From contig BBOA01000003.1 in the NCBI GenBank assembly GCA_001485295.1, forward strand, positions 186,001 through 250,000: a DNA stretch of 64,000 nucleotides. Reading direction: 5' to 3'. The stretch comes from Type-B symbiont of Plautia stali. GTDB lineage: Bacteria > Pseudomonadota > Gammaproteobacteria > Enterobacterales > Enterobacteriaceae. Made by a program: the position numbers and the translations under genes. Positions 19,466-30,659 of the stretch are shown in pieces. How positions within the stretch are numbered: the first letter of the stretch is position 1; each line of letters begins with the position of its first letter. The notes under the pieces were generated by a model that did no database searches, had not been told where the DNA came from, and was given only the letters and a program-made list of their open reading frames with translations.

Positions 19466-20863
19466 TTACAACTTCATGCTGCCGACCATCTCTTCCGGGC
19501 GTACCCAAGCGTCAAACTCCTCCTCGGTAAGATACCCGAGCTTCAGCGTCGAGTCTTTCAGCGTTAAACCCTCTTTGTGCGCTTTTTTCGCGATTTCAGC
19601 TGCTTTGTCATAGCCGATATGGGTATTCAGTGCGGTCACCAGCATCAGCGATTCATTCAGTAGCTGCGAAATGCGCTCGCGGTTCGGTTCAATGCCGACG
19701 GCGCAGTGGTGATTGAAGCTATCCATGCCGTCAACTAGCAAGCGCACCGACTGCAGGAAGTTATGGATCACCATTGGACGGAAAACGTTCAGCTCGAAGT
19801 TGCCCGATGCGCCGCCAATATTGATCGCCACGTCGTTGCCCATCACTTGGCAGCAGAGCATGGTTAATGCTTCGCACTGGGTCGGATTTACCTTGCCCGG
19901 CATGATCGAGCTGCCCGGCTCATTCTCTGGGATGGAAAGCTCGCCGATGCCGCAGCGCGGTCCTGACGACAGCCAGCGCACGTCGTTGGCGATCTTCATC
20001 AACGAAGCCGCCAGCCCTTTCAGCGCGCCGTGCGCGTGCACCAACGCATCGGTGGTCGCCAGCGCCTCGAACTTATTCGGCGCGGTCACAAACGGCTGTC
20101 CCGTCAGCTCGGCCAGCGATTTCGCCACGCGCACCGCATATTCGGGATGGGTATTCAGCCCGGTGCCGACGGCAGTGCCGCCCAGCGCTAGTTCCGCCAC
20201 ATGGGGAATGCTCTGCTCGATGTGCTTAAGGTTATGCTCCAGCATCGCTACCCAGCCGGAAATCTCCTGGCCCAGCGTCAGCGGCGTCGCATCTTGCAGA
20301 TGGGTACGGCCGATCTTGACGATATCTTTAAAGGCGTTGGACTTTTCGCTCAGCGTTTTCTTTAACACTTCGATCTGCGGGATAAGCTTCTCGCGCAGCG
20401 CGATCACCGCCGCGACGTGCATCGCGGTCGGGAAGACATCGTTGGAACTCTGGCTTTTATTGACATCGTCATTCGGATGCACTAAGCGTGACATGCCGCG
20501 CTCGCCGCCGAGGAGTTCGCTGGCACGGTTGGCCAGCACTTCGTTCATGTTCATATTGATCTGGGTGCCGGAGCCGGTTTGCCAGATGGCCAATGGAAAT
20601 TCGCCGCTGTGCTGGTCCGCTAGCACCTCATTAGCGGCTTTAACAATCGCGTCCGCGCGCTCGGTCGGTAGCAGGCCGAGATCCCGGTTGACGGTGGCGG
20701 CGGCGTACTTGGTCTGCGCTAACGCATAGACCAGCTCGGTAGGCATTTTTTCTATCGAGATACGGAAGTGTTCCAGCGAGCGCTGCGTTTGCGCGCCCCA
20801 TAACCTGTCGGCAGGTACATCAATGGGCCCCATTGAATCTTTCTCAATACGCGTGGCTGTCAT
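19466..20863 (-). CDS. fumC: Fumarate hydratase, class II
   Basis: 465 residues (E. coli 467). Iron-independent fumarase of the TCA cycle, converting fumarate to malate. The class II signature [11 protein letters not shown] is present, as are [28 protein letters not shown] and [16 protein letters not shown]. No fumA follows; the downstream neighbour is a dead manA. Ends in TAA. Confidence 0.97.
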   Translation of the reverse strand: MTATRIEKDSMGPIDVPADRLWGAQTQRSLEHFRISIEKMPTELVYALAQTKYAAATVNRDLGLLPTERADAIVKAANEVLADQHSGEFPLAIWQTGSGTQINMNMNEVLANRASELLGGERGMSRLVHPNDDVNKSQSSNDVFPTAMHVAAVIALREKLIPQIEVLKKTLSEKSNAFKDIVKIGRTHLQDATPLTLGQEISGWVAMLEHNLKHIEQSIPHVAELALGGTAVGTGLNTHPEYAVRVAKSLAELTGQPFVTAPNKFEALATTDALVHAHGALKGLAASLMKIANDVRWLSSGPRCGIGELSIPENEPGSSIMPGKVNPTQCEALTMLCCQVMGNDVAINIGGASGNFELNVFRPMVIHNFLQSVRLLVDGMDSFNHHCAVGIEPNRERISQLLNESLMLVTALNTHIGYDKAAEIAKKAHKEGLTLKDSTLKLGYLTEEEFDAWVRPEEMVGSMKL

Positions 20864-21053
20864 GTCTATGCCTCCTTAGCACAGGTTATAGTGAGTAGTC
20901 GCCCGATGTAAGAAAACACCGGGCGCGTAGAATGCTTACATACAAGAATTTAACATTATGCGAGTCTGACGCGCTGTTTGCACTTGATATGTATTATCAG
21001 CACCATTTTCTTCTTTAAGAGTCGCAATAACTTCCCGTGACTAAGTGTTAATC

Positions 21054-21726
21054 ATGCAAGAAATGGTAAATTCTCTGCAAAACTACGTATGGGGTAGCAA
21101 AACCTCCTTAACGGAACTCTATGTCGTCGCTAATCCTCACCACACGTCGATGGCGGAGCTGTGGATGGGCGCGCATCCGAAAAGTCCGTCGCAGATTGAG
21201 GTCAAAGGCGGACGATGCTCGCTGCGCGATATCATCGAAGCCGATCCCGAAGCGATGCTGGGTTATGCGGTGGCGAAACGCTTTGGCGAGCTGCCCTTCC
21301 TGTTTAAGGCGCTGTGCGCTGCTCAGCGGCTCTCAGTTCAGGTGCATCCGAGCAAAAGCGCGATTGAAGAGGGTTTCGCACGCGAAAACGCAGCAGGCAT
21401 TTCGCTTAACGCGGCAGAGCGCAACGATAAAGACGCCAACCATAAACCTGAACTTGGTATTACGCCCTGATGCCCTTTCAGGCGATGAACGGCTTTCGCG
21501 GACTGAGCGAGATCGCCTCGCTGCTACAGCCTGTCGCGAGCGCGCATCTGCAGACCGCCCATTTTTTACAGCAGCCTGATGAAAAGAACCTAGCGACGCT
21601 GCGACGCTTTTTGCCAGGCTGCTCCAGCTCTCGCCTAGCGAATCCTGCTTCGTTCCCGCCAGCGACAGCGCGCTGAAAGCCACGGGTAGCGGTCGTCTGG
21701 CGCGTGTTTTTAACGCGTTGCGCTGA
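21054..21726 (+). pseudogene. manA: manA, mannose-6-phosphate isomerase, frameshift plus deletion
   Basis: The first 135 residues are well preserved (NSLQNYVWGSKTSLTELY, MAELWMGAHPKSPSQIE, FLFKALCAAQRLSVQVHPSK, NHKPEL). The frame is lost at the point corresponding to VFALTPF and resumes as MPFQAMNGFRGLSEIASLLQPV; about 200 residues are then missing before the C-terminal SGRLARVFNALR. Position after fumC is as in E. coli apart from the missing fumA. Confidence 0.92.
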
Positions 21727-21858
21727 AGCGGCTGACGAATCTGGACCTAACTGCTATTATTTCAATCTATTAGATATAAACGCCTACGGGCGGTTTTCTA
21801 TCCTCACCGGGCGTCGGACAGCGGCGTAGGCGGATACAAGGATAAGGACGACTCAGCA

Positions 21859-23358
21859 ATGAAAAAGACCAACGTTGCCGTAGGTGTGATTATCGCCCTA
21901 GGCGTAATCTGGACAGGCGCGGCATGGCTTACGGGTAAGCAGCTGGAAAGCCATATGGATGAACTGGCGCAGAACGCCAATACTCAGTTTAACGCCTGGG
22001 CGCCGAACAACCGCCTGAACGTGAGCTATCAGGACTATCAGCGCGGGGTCTTCAGTAGTAAAGCGAAGCTAGTGCTACAGGCTAGCTCACAAACTGAAAA
22101 TAACTCGCTGCTGAAGCAGGGGCAGAGCATCGTCTTCAACGAAACCATCGACCACGGCCCTTTCCCGTTCGCCCAACTGCGCCGCTTTACGCTGATCCCG
22201 AGCATGGCGTCGGTGCATAGCGAACTGGAAAATACCGATGCGCTGAAAACCCTGTTCGCCCTGACCGACAACAAGTCGCCGATTAAGGCCGATACGCGCA
22301 TTAGCTACAGCGGCGCTACCTACACCGCCCTGCAATTTTTACCGCTCGATTACCAGAGTGCGCAGAACAGCCAGCGCGTCGCGATTAAGGGCGGCACGCT
22401 GAACGTCAGCGCCGACAGCAAGGGTGATAAGGTATCTGTCGATAGCGATATTGGTAGCATCGCCGTGACCAGCAAAAACGAGATGGGCATGCCAGTGCTC
22501 TTCACCGCCAATGGCGTCAAGCTGAGCGGCAATACGCATCTGACGCCGGAAGGCGTGCGCATCGGCGATCAGAAAGTTGAGCTGGAAAAGCTTAACGCCA
22601 GCGTCGACGGCAAAGAGGCGTTAACGCTGCAAGAGCTCAACGGCACCTCGTCGTTTCACAATAAAACCGGTAAAATCAGCGGCGATATTGACTATCACGT
22701 CAATAACGTACGCCTGCAGAATAACGATTTCGGCGAAGCGAAGATGAGCATGAAGCTGGCGCAGTTCGATGCCCAAGCGGTGAAGGCGTTCTCCGACAGT
22801 TACAACGCGCAGATGCAGGATTTGATGAACCAGCAGGGTCTGGCAAACGATCCGATTCGCTATCAGGCAGGCGTCAATACCATTCTGATGAATAATTTGC
22901 CGACGCTGTTAAAAGGCGCGCCGTTGATGAGCATCGCGCCGCTGAGCTGGAAAAACAGCAAAGGCGAAAGCATCTTCAACCTGACCGTTAATTTTAACGA
23001 TCCAGCTACCGTCACCGGCCAGCCGAAAAACCTAGCAGGCATGGTGGATCGCGTGATGAAGAACCTGTCGGGCAAGCTGGTCATCAATATCCCGATGGCG
23101 ACCGAGGTGGTGCGCAACGTCGGCATGGTCGAAGGCTACACAGGCGCCGCCGCGCAGAAGCTGGCGAATCAGCAGGTGAAAGGCCTAGCGGCGATGGGAC
23201 AGATGTTCCATCTGACCCGGCAGCAGGACAACAATATCGTCACCAGCCTGCAGTACGCCAACGGCCAAGTGAATATGAATGGCGATACAATGTCGCTGGA
23301 GCAGTTTATGTCGCGCTATATGCTCGGCCTGCCCACCAGCGAAGGCGTGCCGCAGTAA
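21859..23358 (+). CDS. ydgA: YdgA family protein (DUF945)
   Basis: 499 residues (E. coli YdgA 502), intact. One N-terminal membrane anchor (VAVGVIIALGVIWTGAAWLTG), then a large beta-rich periplasmic region with DUF945 features (QDYQRGVFSSKAKLVLQ, NETIDHGPFPFAQL). Inner-membrane anchored, precise function unknown. The spacer before it holds inverted CGCCTAC/GTAGGCG repeats at about 21781-21830. Located after manA as in E. coli. Confidence 0.9.
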   Translation: MKKTNVAVGVIIALGVIWTGAAWLTGKQLESHMDELAQNANTQFNAWAPNNRLNVSYQDYQRGVFSSKAKLVLQASSQTENNSLLKQGQSIVFNETIDHGPFPFAQLRRFTLIPSMASVHSELENTDALKTLFALTDNKSPIKADTRISYSGATYTALQFLPLDYQSAQNSQRVAIKGGTLNVSADSKGDKVSVDSDIGSIAVTSKNEMGMPVLFTANGVKLSGNTHLTPEGVRIGDQKVELEKLNASVDGKEALTLQELNGTSSFHNKTGKISGDIDYHVNNVRLQNNDFGEAKMSMKLAQFDAQAVKAFSDSYNAQMQDLMNQQGLANDPIRYQAGVNTILMNNLPTLLKGAPLMSIAPLSWKNSKGESIFNLTVNFNDPATVTGQPKNLAGMVDRVMKNLSGKLVINIPMATEVVRNVGMVEGYTGAAAQKLANQQVKGLAAMGQMFHLTRQQDNNIVTSLQYANGQVNMNGDTMSLEQFMSRYMLGLPTSEGVPQ

Positions 23359-23394
23359 GCGGCGGACCGACAAGAAACGACCTGCGGGTAGCTT

Positions 23395-23751
23395 TTTTAT
23401 GACTCATCTCGTGCGATCAGCGTCGGGGTGATAATCATATGCTAGCTGGCCGTCTCAGGCACGCTGAACCTCAGCAGCATATGCGCTGGGCTGCGGATAA
23501 AGGTCAGCGGCGGATCCGCTCAGATTCGCCTGCCGCTCATCGCTAAATCCTAACAGCGCCGTCTGATGCGCTAACCGCGCCCTTGCCCAGCGTACGGCCG
23601 CCGTGCGCTTGCGCATATAGCCTGTCTGCTTGATCGCCTCATTGACCTGCGCCCCTTGAAAGCACCAGCGAAACGGTAGTAACCGAGATGCCAGCCGCTG
23701 CGGCGACGTCGTTAATGCGACGTCGTTAATGGTGGTTTTTTGCTGTGTCAT
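23395..23751 (-). pseudogene. malI: malI, LacI-type repressor remnant
   Basis: The N-terminal DNA-binding start TTINDVAL and the following helix (NEAIKQTGYMRKR) are recognisable, but the recognition helix is out of frame after a 14-bp tandem duplication, and most of the effector domain is deleted. The extreme C-terminus resembles LIISARLVA. In E. coli MalI represses malXY; malX is dead as well. Confidence 0.7.
23703..23730. repeat. 14-bp perfect tandem duplication in malI
   Basis: GCGACGTCGTTAAT occurs twice in direct succession at the start of the gene and shifts the frame. Confidence 0.92.
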
Positions 23752-23789
23752 GATGGGTGCCTGCGGAACGAAATAGAATGCCCGTATCA

Positions 23790-24300
23790 TAATGGCAATG
23801 AACTACAACCTGCCGGTGGCAAGCGTGGTGGAAGCGGTCATTGACGGGATCAAAGCTAGGTGCCCGAAATATAATCTCGACGCGCGTCTGTCGGTATCAT
23901 GAGCCGCACCTTCGGCGACGAAACCTGCCTGCGCGAGCTGGAAGGACAAGCTTGCGCACCGCGATCATATTACCGCTGTCGATCTGGCGAGCGGCAAACT
24001 GGGCTTTCCCGGCAGCGAGTTTTTTAGCCACTTTACTCAGGCGCGCGACGCCGGTTTCCGTGTCACGGTGCATGCAGGTGAAGCGGCCGGCCCGGAGAGT
24101 ATCTGGCAGGCGATCCGCGAGCTGGACGCCGAGCGTATCGCGGCCAGGGCGTCAAGGCGATTGAAGACCGCGCGCTGATGGATTTTCTTGCTGAGCACCG
24201 CATCGGCATCGAGTCCTGTCTGACCTCTAATATCCAGACCAGCACCGTCTCCTCGCTGGCGCACCATCCGCTAAAACAACTCTTGGAACACAGCATTCTT
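23790..24300 (+). pseudogene. add: add, adenosine deaminase remnant
   Basis: Pieces in changing frames match adenosine deaminase: [21 protein letters not shown], then a strip like [34 protein letters not shown], the metal-site region [21 protein letters not shown], then [33 protein letters not shown]. The first 85 or so residues and the last 75 are absent. It catalysed adenosine to inosine. Confidence 0.92.
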
Positions 24301-24729
24301 CAGCGGTGACCACCGTCATATAAGAGCGATTTATCTTTCACTCGGCTGAATGCTAGCCAGATTCAGAGCCGATCTAAGAGAAGCCGACCTTCATATCCGC
24401 CGCCAAAACCTGCGCGGTTAACGAGGCGCTGGCCTGGCTAGTTAAAAGTAAACGTTTCCACATAGTTTGCATTCCTCTGAAGAGCTTTTGCATGTAATGC
24501 GGCCGAGCTAACCGGCTGAGGGTAAAAAAAGATAAACCCTATTGAAAAAAGGATGGTTACTCTAGTGAAAAACGGCGAGCCTAGCCTGCCGCTGTGTCTG
24601 GAAGTGGCCTTTTTGGCTTATTGATTAGCGTAAATAAATCATTTATTCATTTTTTAGCATAAGGCGCTGGACAGCGGGCGGCGGCCCACTATACTGAGCG
24701 CTTCTCTGTTCTCTTCATTTATGGCAATC
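24301..24729. other. Region without an identified gene
   Basis: About 430 bp between add and cnu remnants. Short coding-like fragments may be decayed sequence; none was recognised. Confidence 0.4.
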
Positions 24730-24864
24730 ATGACTACGCAAGATTATCTACTCAAATTGCTTTCCGATGATGATAATGATAAAGAGATTATCAATATATA
24801 CCGCGCGGTTAATCGCGGCCGCCTCTACGATTTTGGCCGCGTCCCCAAAACATTCCAGCACTAA
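24730..24864 (+). pseudogene. cnu: cnu (YdgT), Hha-family remnant
   Basis: Begins MTTQDYLLK and ends GRLYDFGRVPKTFQH, as in the 71-residue oriC-binding, H-NS-associated protein Cnu. About 25 residues between them are lost or altered (SDDDNDKEIINIYRAVNR), and TAA replaces the tyrosine codon two positions before the normal end. Translates to 44 residues. Lies before ydgK as in E. coli. Confidence 0.7.
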
Positions 24865-24977
24865 GTCGTCTAAACCGCAATGTTCGGGCCTGCTGACGGC
24901 GCGGCAGCTGCGCACAGGCAGGCCTTGCTGAAAGCTGTTATCCTCCTCGCTTTTCTTGTCGCAATAGGATCGTCTCA

Positions 24978-25430
24978 ATGAATGAATCGGTAACCGCGCC
25001 GTGTCTTGGCGGCTGGCTGCTTCTCCCGCTTGCCTGGCTGATTATGATGATGCTGACCAGCGCCATAGTGCTGGCGATGTACCTTAGCCCGCTGTTTAAT
25101 CCGGCTTGGTGCGCCACGTTGTTTTCCCACGGCGGCATGCTAGTAACCAACTGGGCGGTTTCCCTGCTCACCGCGATGGCGGTATGGCTTTATAGCCTGT
25201 GGGTTTGCTGGATCTTTTTTAAGCGTTCGCGCCGCCTGCCGCGCCACTACATTATCTGGCTGCTGGTGACCCTATTACTGGCGCTGAAAACCTTCGCCTT
25301 TACGCCGGTCTCCGACGGCAAGGCCGCGCAGACGCTGCTGCTGACGCTTCTCGCCGCGGCGGTTTTCGTGCCCTACTTTAAACGTTCTCAGCGGGTAAAA
25401 AACACCTTTTATACAGCCGTAACGCCGTGA
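24978..25430 (+). CDS. ydgK: YdgK family inner-membrane protein (DUF2569)
   Basis: 150 residues with four predicted membrane helices: LGGWLLLPLAWLIMMMLTSAIV, a second near residues 58-75, WLLVTLLLALKTFAF and a last one near TLLLTLLAAAVFVPYF. The GGWLLLP start is typical of DUF2569. Function unknown. Intact, just upstream of rsxA as in E. coli. Confidence 0.83.
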   Translation: MNESVTAPCLGGWLLLPLAWLIMMMLTSAIVLAMYLSPLFNPAWCATLFSHGGMLVTNWAVSLLTAMAVWLYSLWVCWIFFKRSRRLPRHYIIWLLVTLLLALKTFAFTPVSDGKAAQTLLLTLLAAAVFVPYFKRSQRVKNTFYTAVTP

Positions 25431-25545
25431 GTTTGATCAAGAATTTAATTTTGAATGCGATAGCGCCCACTGCGCCTCGCGCAGTGGTTGAGATAGTGGT
25501 ACAGATCACAGATAATAGGACTCTTTCCGAATTAATAGCGAAAAA

Positions 25546-26127
25546 ATGACTGATTATCTCTTACTTTTTGTAGGCACTATACTGGTGAACAACTTCGTGC
25601 TGGTGAAGTTTCTCGGCCTGTGTCCCTTTATGGGTGTTTCCAAAAAACTGGAAACGGCGATTGGCATGGGGCTGGCTACCACCTTCGTCATCACGCTGGC
25701 GTCTATCTGCGCCTGGCTGGTGAACCACCTGATTCTAGTGCCGCTCAATCTGATCTATTTGCGCACCATGGCCTATATCTTAGTCATCGCAGTCGTGGTG
25801 CAGTTCACCGAAATGGTGGTGCGTAAAACTAGCCTGTCACTCTACCGTCTACTCGGAATTTTCCTGCCGCTGATCACTACCAACTGTGCAGTGCTCGGCG
25901 TGCCGCTGTTGAGCGTCAACCTTAACCATACCTTTTTGCAGGCAGCCCTCTACGGCTTCAGCGCCTCGCTCGGCTTTTCGCTGGTGATGGTGCTGTTTGC
26001 CGGCATGCGCGAGCGCTTGGTGCTGGCCAACGTGCCCGCGCCCTTTAAGGGCTCCTCCATCGCGCTGGTGACCGCCGGCCTGATGTCGCTGGCATTTATG
26101 GGATTTACCGGTCTGGTGAAATTCTGA
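25546..26127 (+). CDS. rsxA: Rsx/Rnf electron transport complex subunit A
   Basis: 193 residues, six membrane helices, same length as E. coli RsxA. Homologous to RsxE with inverted topology; together they form the membrane core binding a [2Fe-2S] cluster. [29 protein letters not shown] and [12 protein letters not shown] contain the conserved cysteines. First gene of rsxABCDGE-nth. The leader before the ATG lacks a good Shine-Dalgarno sequence. The stop overlaps the rsxB start. Confidence 0.97.
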   Translation: MTDYLLLFVGTILVNNFVLVKFLGLCPFMGVSKKLETAIGMGLATTFVITLASICAWLVNHLILVPLNLIYLRTMAYILVIAVVVQFTEMVVRKTSLSLYRLLGIFLPLITTNCAVLGVPLLSVNLNHTFLQAALYGFSASLGFSLVMVLFAGMRERLVLANVPAPFKGSSIALVTAGLMSLAFMGFTGLVKF

Positions 26128-26705
26128 TGAGCGCGATCTGGATTGCTATTATCGTTCTCAGCGCACTGAGCCTAGTGTTCGGCGCTCTGCTGGGCTACGC
26201 CTCGTGCCGCTTCGAAGTTGAAAAGGATCCTATCGTCGAGCAGCTCGACGAGCTACTGCCGCAAAGCCAGTGCGGCCAGTGCGGCTATCCCGGCTGCCGC
26301 CCCTACGCAGACGCAGTGGGCAACAACGGCGAGGCGATCAACAAATGCGCGCCGGGCGGCGCGCAGACCATGCTCAAGCTGGCGACGCTGCTGAACGTCG
26401 ATCCACAGCTGATTGACGGCGACGAGACGGCGAAAGAGCCGGTGCGCACCGTGGCCTGGATTGACGAAGCTAACTGCATCGGCTGCACCAAATGCATTCA
26501 GTCCTGTCCGGTCGACGCCATTGTCGGCGCGACGCGCGTTATGCATACTGTGCTGAGCGATGTCTGCACCGGCTGCGATCTTTGCGTCGCGCCCTGTCCT
26601 ACCGACTGCATCAAAATGCGTCCCGTAGCGACCACGACCGCTAACTGGAAGTGGGATCTTGAAACCATTCCTGTACGGATAATCCCGGTAGAAAGCCATG
26701 CTTAA
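26127..26705 (+). CDS. rsxB: Rsx/Rnf complex ferredoxin subunit B
   Basis: 192 residues. One N-terminal membrane helix, then a 4Fe-4S domain ([15 protein letters not shown]) and two ferredoxin-type clusters ([16 protein letters not shown] and [16 protein letters not shown]), all cysteines present. Passes electrons between RsxC and the membrane subunits. Overlaps rsxA and rsxC. Confidence 0.97.
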   Translation: MSAIWIAIIVLSALSLVFGALLGYASCRFEVEKDPIVEQLDELLPQSQCGQCGYPGCRPYADAVGNNGEAINKCAPGGAQTMLKLATLLNVDPQLIDGDETAKEPVRTVAWIDEANCIGCTKCIQSCPVDAIVGATRVMHTVLSDVCTGCDLCVAPCPTDCIKMRPVATTTANWKWDLETIPVRIIPVESHA

Positions 26706-28281
26706 TCTGTTGAATATCTTTCATCATAAAGAGAAGCTGTGGGATTTCCAAGGCGGCATTCATCCACCTGAGATGAAAACCCAGTCGAACGGCACACCGC
26801 TCAGCCAGCTGCCGCTGCCGGACCGTTTTATTATCCCCCTGAAGCAGCATATCGGCCATGAAGGCGAGATCTGTGTAGAGCCTAGCGATCGCGTGCTGCG
26901 CGGCCAGCCGCTTACTTTCGGCAATGGCTGCATGCTGCCGGTGCATGCACCGACTTCCGGCATCGTCTACACGATTGCGCCGCATATGACCGCGCATCCT
27001 TCCGGGCTGTCGGAACTCTGCATTTTTATATCGCCGGACGGCGAGGATCGCTGGACCACCTTTGAGCTGCTGGCGGATTATCGTCAGCGCGCGCGCGCTG
27101 ACATCGTGCAGCGCATTCATGATGCAGGTGTCGCCGGTCTTGGCGGCGCGGGCTTCCCGACCGGCACTAAACTGCGCAGCGGGTGGCGCGGCGTGAAAAC
27201 CCTGATTATCAACGCTGCCGAATGCGAGCCTTATATCACCGCCGACGACCGCCTGATGCAGGATTATGCCGCCGAAGTACTGGAAGGTAGCCGCATTCTT
27301 GCTTGGGTTTTGCAGGCCGAGCGCGTGTTGATCGGCATCGAAGACAACAAGCCGGAAGCGATTGCCGCGCTGAATCGAGCGCTGGACGGTGAACACGATC
27401 TGCAGATCTGCGTGATTCCGACTAAATATCCCTCCGGGGGCGCGAAGCAGCTGACTAAAATACTTACTGGTCTGGAAGTGCCGCACGGCGGACGCTCTAC
27501 CGATATCGGCGTGCTAATGCAGAACGTCGGCACCGCTTGGGCGGTGAAACGCGCGGTGATCGACGGCGAGCCGCTGACCGAACGTGTGGTGACCCTGACC
27601 GGCGAGGCGATTGTGCAGCCGCGTAATGTTTGGAGCCGCATCGGCACGCCCATCAGTCATCTGCTGCATCAGGTCGGCTTTACGCCCGCTGCGCGCCAGA
27701 TGGTGATTATGGGCGGTCCGATGATGGGCTTTACCCTGCCGTCGCTGGATGTGCCGGTGGTGAAGATTACCAACTGTATTTTGGCGCCCTCCGCTAGTGA
27801 AATGGGCAGTAACGAGGAGGAGCAGTCCTGCATTCGCTGCTCCGCCTGCGCCGATGCCTGTCCGGCTAAGCTGCTGCCGCAGCAGCTCTACTGGTACAGC
27901 CAAGGGGGTGATCACAATAAAGCGCGCACCTACCACATCGACGACTGTATTGAGTGCGGCGCCTGCGCCTACGTCTGCCCAAGCAATATTCCGCTGGTGC
28001 AGTATTACCGCCAAGAGAAGGCGGAACTGCGCGCTATCGACCTTGAGGCGAAGCGCACCGCGGAGGCGAAAGCACGCTTCGAAGCGCGCCAGACGCGTTT
28101 GAAACGCGAAAAGCTGGCGCGTGAAGTGAAACATGAGCAGGCGAAGCTGCGCGTCACGCACAGCGACGAAAGCGAGCTGGCAGCGGCGCGCCAGACGACA
28201 GCCGACCCTCGCAAAGCGGTGGTAGAAGACGCTATCGCGCGCGCCAAAGCGCGTAAAGCGCTAGGCTCCATCGATGTTTGA
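26698..28281 (+). CDS. rsxC: Rsx/Rnf complex NADH-binding subunit C
   Basis: 527 residues. Contains the N-terminal RnfC barrel ([21 protein letters not shown]), the NADH/FMN-binding domain ([31 protein letters not shown]) and two 4Fe-4S clusters ([30 protein letters not shown]). The C-terminal tail after residue 450 is a Lys/Ala/Glu-rich helix; in E. coli it is expanded by repeats to 740 residues, here it is short, as in many other bacteria. Intact. Confidence 0.96.
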   Translation: MLNLLNIFHHKEKLWDFQGGIHPPEMKTQSNGTPLSQLPLPDRFIIPLKQHIGHEGEICVEPSDRVLRGQPLTFGNGCMLPVHAPTSGIVYTIAPHMTAHPSGLSELCIFISPDGEDRWTTFELLADYRQRARADIVQRIHDAGVAGLGGAGFPTGTKLRSGWRGVKTLIINAAECEPYITADDRLMQDYAAEVLEGSRILAWVLQAERVLIGIEDNKPEAIAALNRALDGEHDLQICVIPTKYPSGGAKQLTKILTGLEVPHGGRSTDIGVLMQNVGTAWAVKRAVIDGEPLTERVVTLTGEAIVQPRNVWSRIGTPISHLLHQVGFTPAARQMVIMGGPMMGFTLPSLDVPVVKITNCILAPSASEMGSNEEEQSCIRCSACADACPAKLLPQQLYWYSQGGDHNKARTYHIDDCIECGACAYVCPSNIPLVQYYRQEKAELRAIDLEAKRTAEAKARFEARQTRLKREKLAREVKHEQAKLRVTHSDESELAAARQTTADPRKAVVEDAIARAKARKALGSIDV

Positions 28282-28288
28282 GGAATAA

Positions 28289-29347
28289 ATGGCTTTTCGT
28301 ATCGCAAGTTCTCCCTATACCCACAACCGCCGCAGCACCGGCAATATTATGCTGCTGGTGGTGCTGGCGGCTGTTCCCGGCGTTGCCGCGCAGTGGTATT
28401 TCTTTGGCTACGGCAGCCTGTTGCAGGTGCTGCTGGCGATTCTGACCGCCTGGCTGGCGGAAGCGGCGATCCTGCGTCTGCGCAAGGCGCCGATCGCGCC
28501 CAGCCTCGTGGACAACTCCGCGCTGCTGACCGCCGTGCTGATCAGCATCAGCCTGCCGCCGCTCGCTCCCTGGTGGCTAGTGGTAATCGGCACCCTTTTC
28601 GCTATCGTGATTGCTAAGCAGCTCTACGGCGGGCTGGGCCAGAATCCCTTTAACCCGGCGATGGTCGGCTACGTGGTGCTGCTGATCTCCTTCCCGGTGC
28701 AGATGACCAGTTGGCTACCGCCCGCCGCGCTGCAGGCGGTGAAACTCGGCCTGCTCGATTCGCTGAGTATGATCTTTACCGGCCATACGCTGGCGGGCGA
28801 CACTATGCAGCAGCTGCAGCTCAGCGTGGACGGCATTAGCCAAGCAACACCGCTAGATAACTTCAAAACCGGACGGCGCGCCGGCCATAGCGCAGATCAG
28901 CTGCTGGCTCAGCCGATCTACACCGGCGTACTAGCCGGTCTCGGCTGGCAGTGGATTAATGTCAGCTATCTGGCGGGTGGCCTGTTTCTACTGTGGAAAA
29001 ACGCCATTCGCTGGCATATTCCAGCCGCGATGCTGCTGTCGCTAGCGTTCTGCGCCACGCTGGGCTGGCTGATCTCGCTACAGAGCCTGAACACGCCGCT
29101 GATCCACCTCTTTTCCGGTGCCACCATGCTCGGCGCGTTTTTTATCGCCACCGATCCGGTGACCGCCTCTACCACCAACCGCGGGCGTCTGATCTACGGC
29201 GCGCTGATCGGTCTGCTGGTGTGGCTGATCCGCAGCTTCGGCGGCTATCCCGACGGTGTCGCCTTTGCCGTGTTGCTGGCGAATATCTGCGTGCCGCTGA
29301 TCGATTACTACACACAGCCGCGCGTTTACGGCCATCGTAAGGAGTGA
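28289..29347 (+). CDS. rsxD: Rsx/Rnf complex membrane subunit D (covalent FMN)
   Basis: 352 residues, about nine membrane helices. The FMN-carrying threonine falls at residue 187 in ISQATPLD, matching the position known in E. coli Rsx[20 protein letters not shown] and [19 protein letters not shown] are conserved. Ribosome site GAGG before the ATG. Confidence 0.96.
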   Translation: MAFRIASSPYTHNRRSTGNIMLLVVLAAVPGVAAQWYFFGYGSLLQVLLAILTAWLAEAAILRLRKAPIAPSLVDNSALLTAVLISISLPPLAPWWLVVIGTLFAIVIAKQLYGGLGQNPFNPAMVGYVVLLISFPVQMTSWLPPAALQAVKLGLLDSLSMIFTGHTLAGDTMQQLQLSVDGISQATPLDNFKTGRRAGHSADQLLAQPIYTGVLAGLGWQWINVSYLAGGLFLLWKNAIRWHIPAAMLLSLAFCATLGWLISLQSLNTPLIHLFSGATMLGAFFIATDPVTASTTNRGRLIYGALIGLLVWLIRSFGGYPDGVAFAVLLANICVPLIDYYTQPRVYGHRKE

Positions 29348-29350
29348 TCG

Positions 29351-29983
29351 ATGCTTGAGACTATCCGTAAAAACTCCGTTACCCTAGCGTTATTCGCCGT
29401 CTTCACTACTAGCCTGACTGCGGTGGTGAACTATGTAACCAAACCAACCATTGAGCACCAGACGGCGCTGAATCAGAAAAACCTGCTGGATCAGGTAGTG
29501 CCAGTGGATCTGTACGATAATCAAATCCAGCGCGAATGTTACCTTGTCACTGATGCCGCGCTCGGCACCGCCGCGCCTCATCATCTCTATCTAGCGCGTA
29601 AAGGCGATACGCCGTTCGCGGCCGCCCTTGAGACTACGGCGACAGATGGCTATTCTGGTACGATCCAGATACTGGTGGGCGCCGATTTTCACGGCAAGGT
29701 GCTGGGCGTGCGCGTGATCGAGCACCATGAAACGCCCGGCCTCGGCGACAAGATCGAGCTGCGTATCTCTGACTGGATTAACAGCTTCAACGGCAAAGTA
29801 GTGCACGGCGCCAACGATAAAGCCTTTGCGGTTAAGAAAGACGGCGGCGAATTCGACCAGTTTACCGGCGCCACCATTACTCCGCGCACGGTGGTCAACG
29901 CCACCAGACGCACCGCGCTACTGATTGAAAACCTGAGCGGCAGGCTCTCGTCGCTGCCGGAATGTGGAGACGCAAATGAGTGA
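29351..29983 (+). CDS. rsxG: Rsx/Rnf complex subunit G (covalent FMN)
   Basis: 210 residues, one N-terminal membrane helix and a periplasmic FMN domain. The flavinylation motif TGATIT places the FMN threonine at residue 175. [14 protein letters not shown] is conserved. Ribosome site AAGGAG. The stop overlaps the rsxE start. Confidence 0.96.
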   Translation: MLETIRKNSVTLALFAVFTTSLTAVVNYVTKPTIEHQTALNQKNLLDQVVPVDLYDNQIQRECYLVTDAALGTAAPHHLYLARKGDTPFAAALETTATDGYSGTIQILVGADFHGKVLGVRVIEHHETPGLGDKIELRISDWINSFNGKVVHGANDKAFAVKKDGGEFDQFTGATITPRTVVNATRRTALLIENLSGRLSSLPECGDANE

Positions 29984-30659
29984 AGCTAAAAACTTGCTGG
30001 TTGGCGGCTTGTGGAAAAATAACTCGGCGCTAGTGCAACTGCTGGGGCTTTGTCCGCTGCTGGCCGTCACCTCCACCGCCACTAACGCGTTCGGTCTAGG
30101 CCTAGCGACCACGCTAGTGCTGACCATCACCAACAGCGCCATTTCCGCATCGCGCCGCTGGGTGCCGTCGGAAATTCGTATTCCCATCTACGTAATGATC
30201 ATCGCCTCGGTAGTGAGCTGCGTGCAGATGCTGATCGACGCCTACGCTTATGGCCTCTATGAGTCGCTCGGTATCTTTATTCCGCTAATCGTCACCAACT
30301 GTATCGTGGTGGGCCGCGCCGAAGCAGTCGCCTCGAAGAGCAGCATCTCGCTCGCCGCGCTGGATGGCTTCGCTACCGGCATGGGCGCGACCTGCGCCAT
30401 GGTGACGCTCGGCTCGATCCGCGAGCTGATCGGCAGCGGAACGCTGTTTAACGGCGCGGATCAGCTGCTCGGTCCATGGGCGAAAGTGCTGCGCATTGAG
30501 GTGGTGCATTTCGATTCGCCAATGCTGCTGGCGATGCTGCCGCCAGGCGCCTTTATCGGTCTAGGCATGCTGCTGGCGGCGAAGTTTCTTATCAATCAGA
30601 AGATGAAACAGCGCGCCGCGACGGCCGAGCTGCACGCTCCTACCGGGAAAGTGGTGTGA
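29976..30659 (+). CDS. rsxE: Rsx/Rnf complex subunit E
   Basis: 227 residues with six membrane helices; [16 protein letters not shown] and [16 protein letters not shown] contain the core cysteines. The ATG at 29976 overlaps the rsxG stop and matches the homologue start (MSEAKN); an upstream start would add METQ. Coupled to nth at its end. Contains a dense run of CTA leucine codons before G ([11 protein letters not shown]). Confidence 0.96.
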   Translation: MSEAKNLLVGGLWKNNSALVQLLGLCPLLAVTSTATNAFGLGLATTLVLTITNSAISASRRWVPSEIRIPIYVMIIASVVSCVQMLIDAYAYGLYESLGIFIPLIVTNCIVVGRAEAVASKSSISLAALDGFATGMGATCAMVTLGSIRELIGSGTLFNGADQLLGPWAKVLRIEVVHFDSPMLLAMLPPGAFIGLGMLLAAKFLINQKMKQRAATAELHAPTGKVV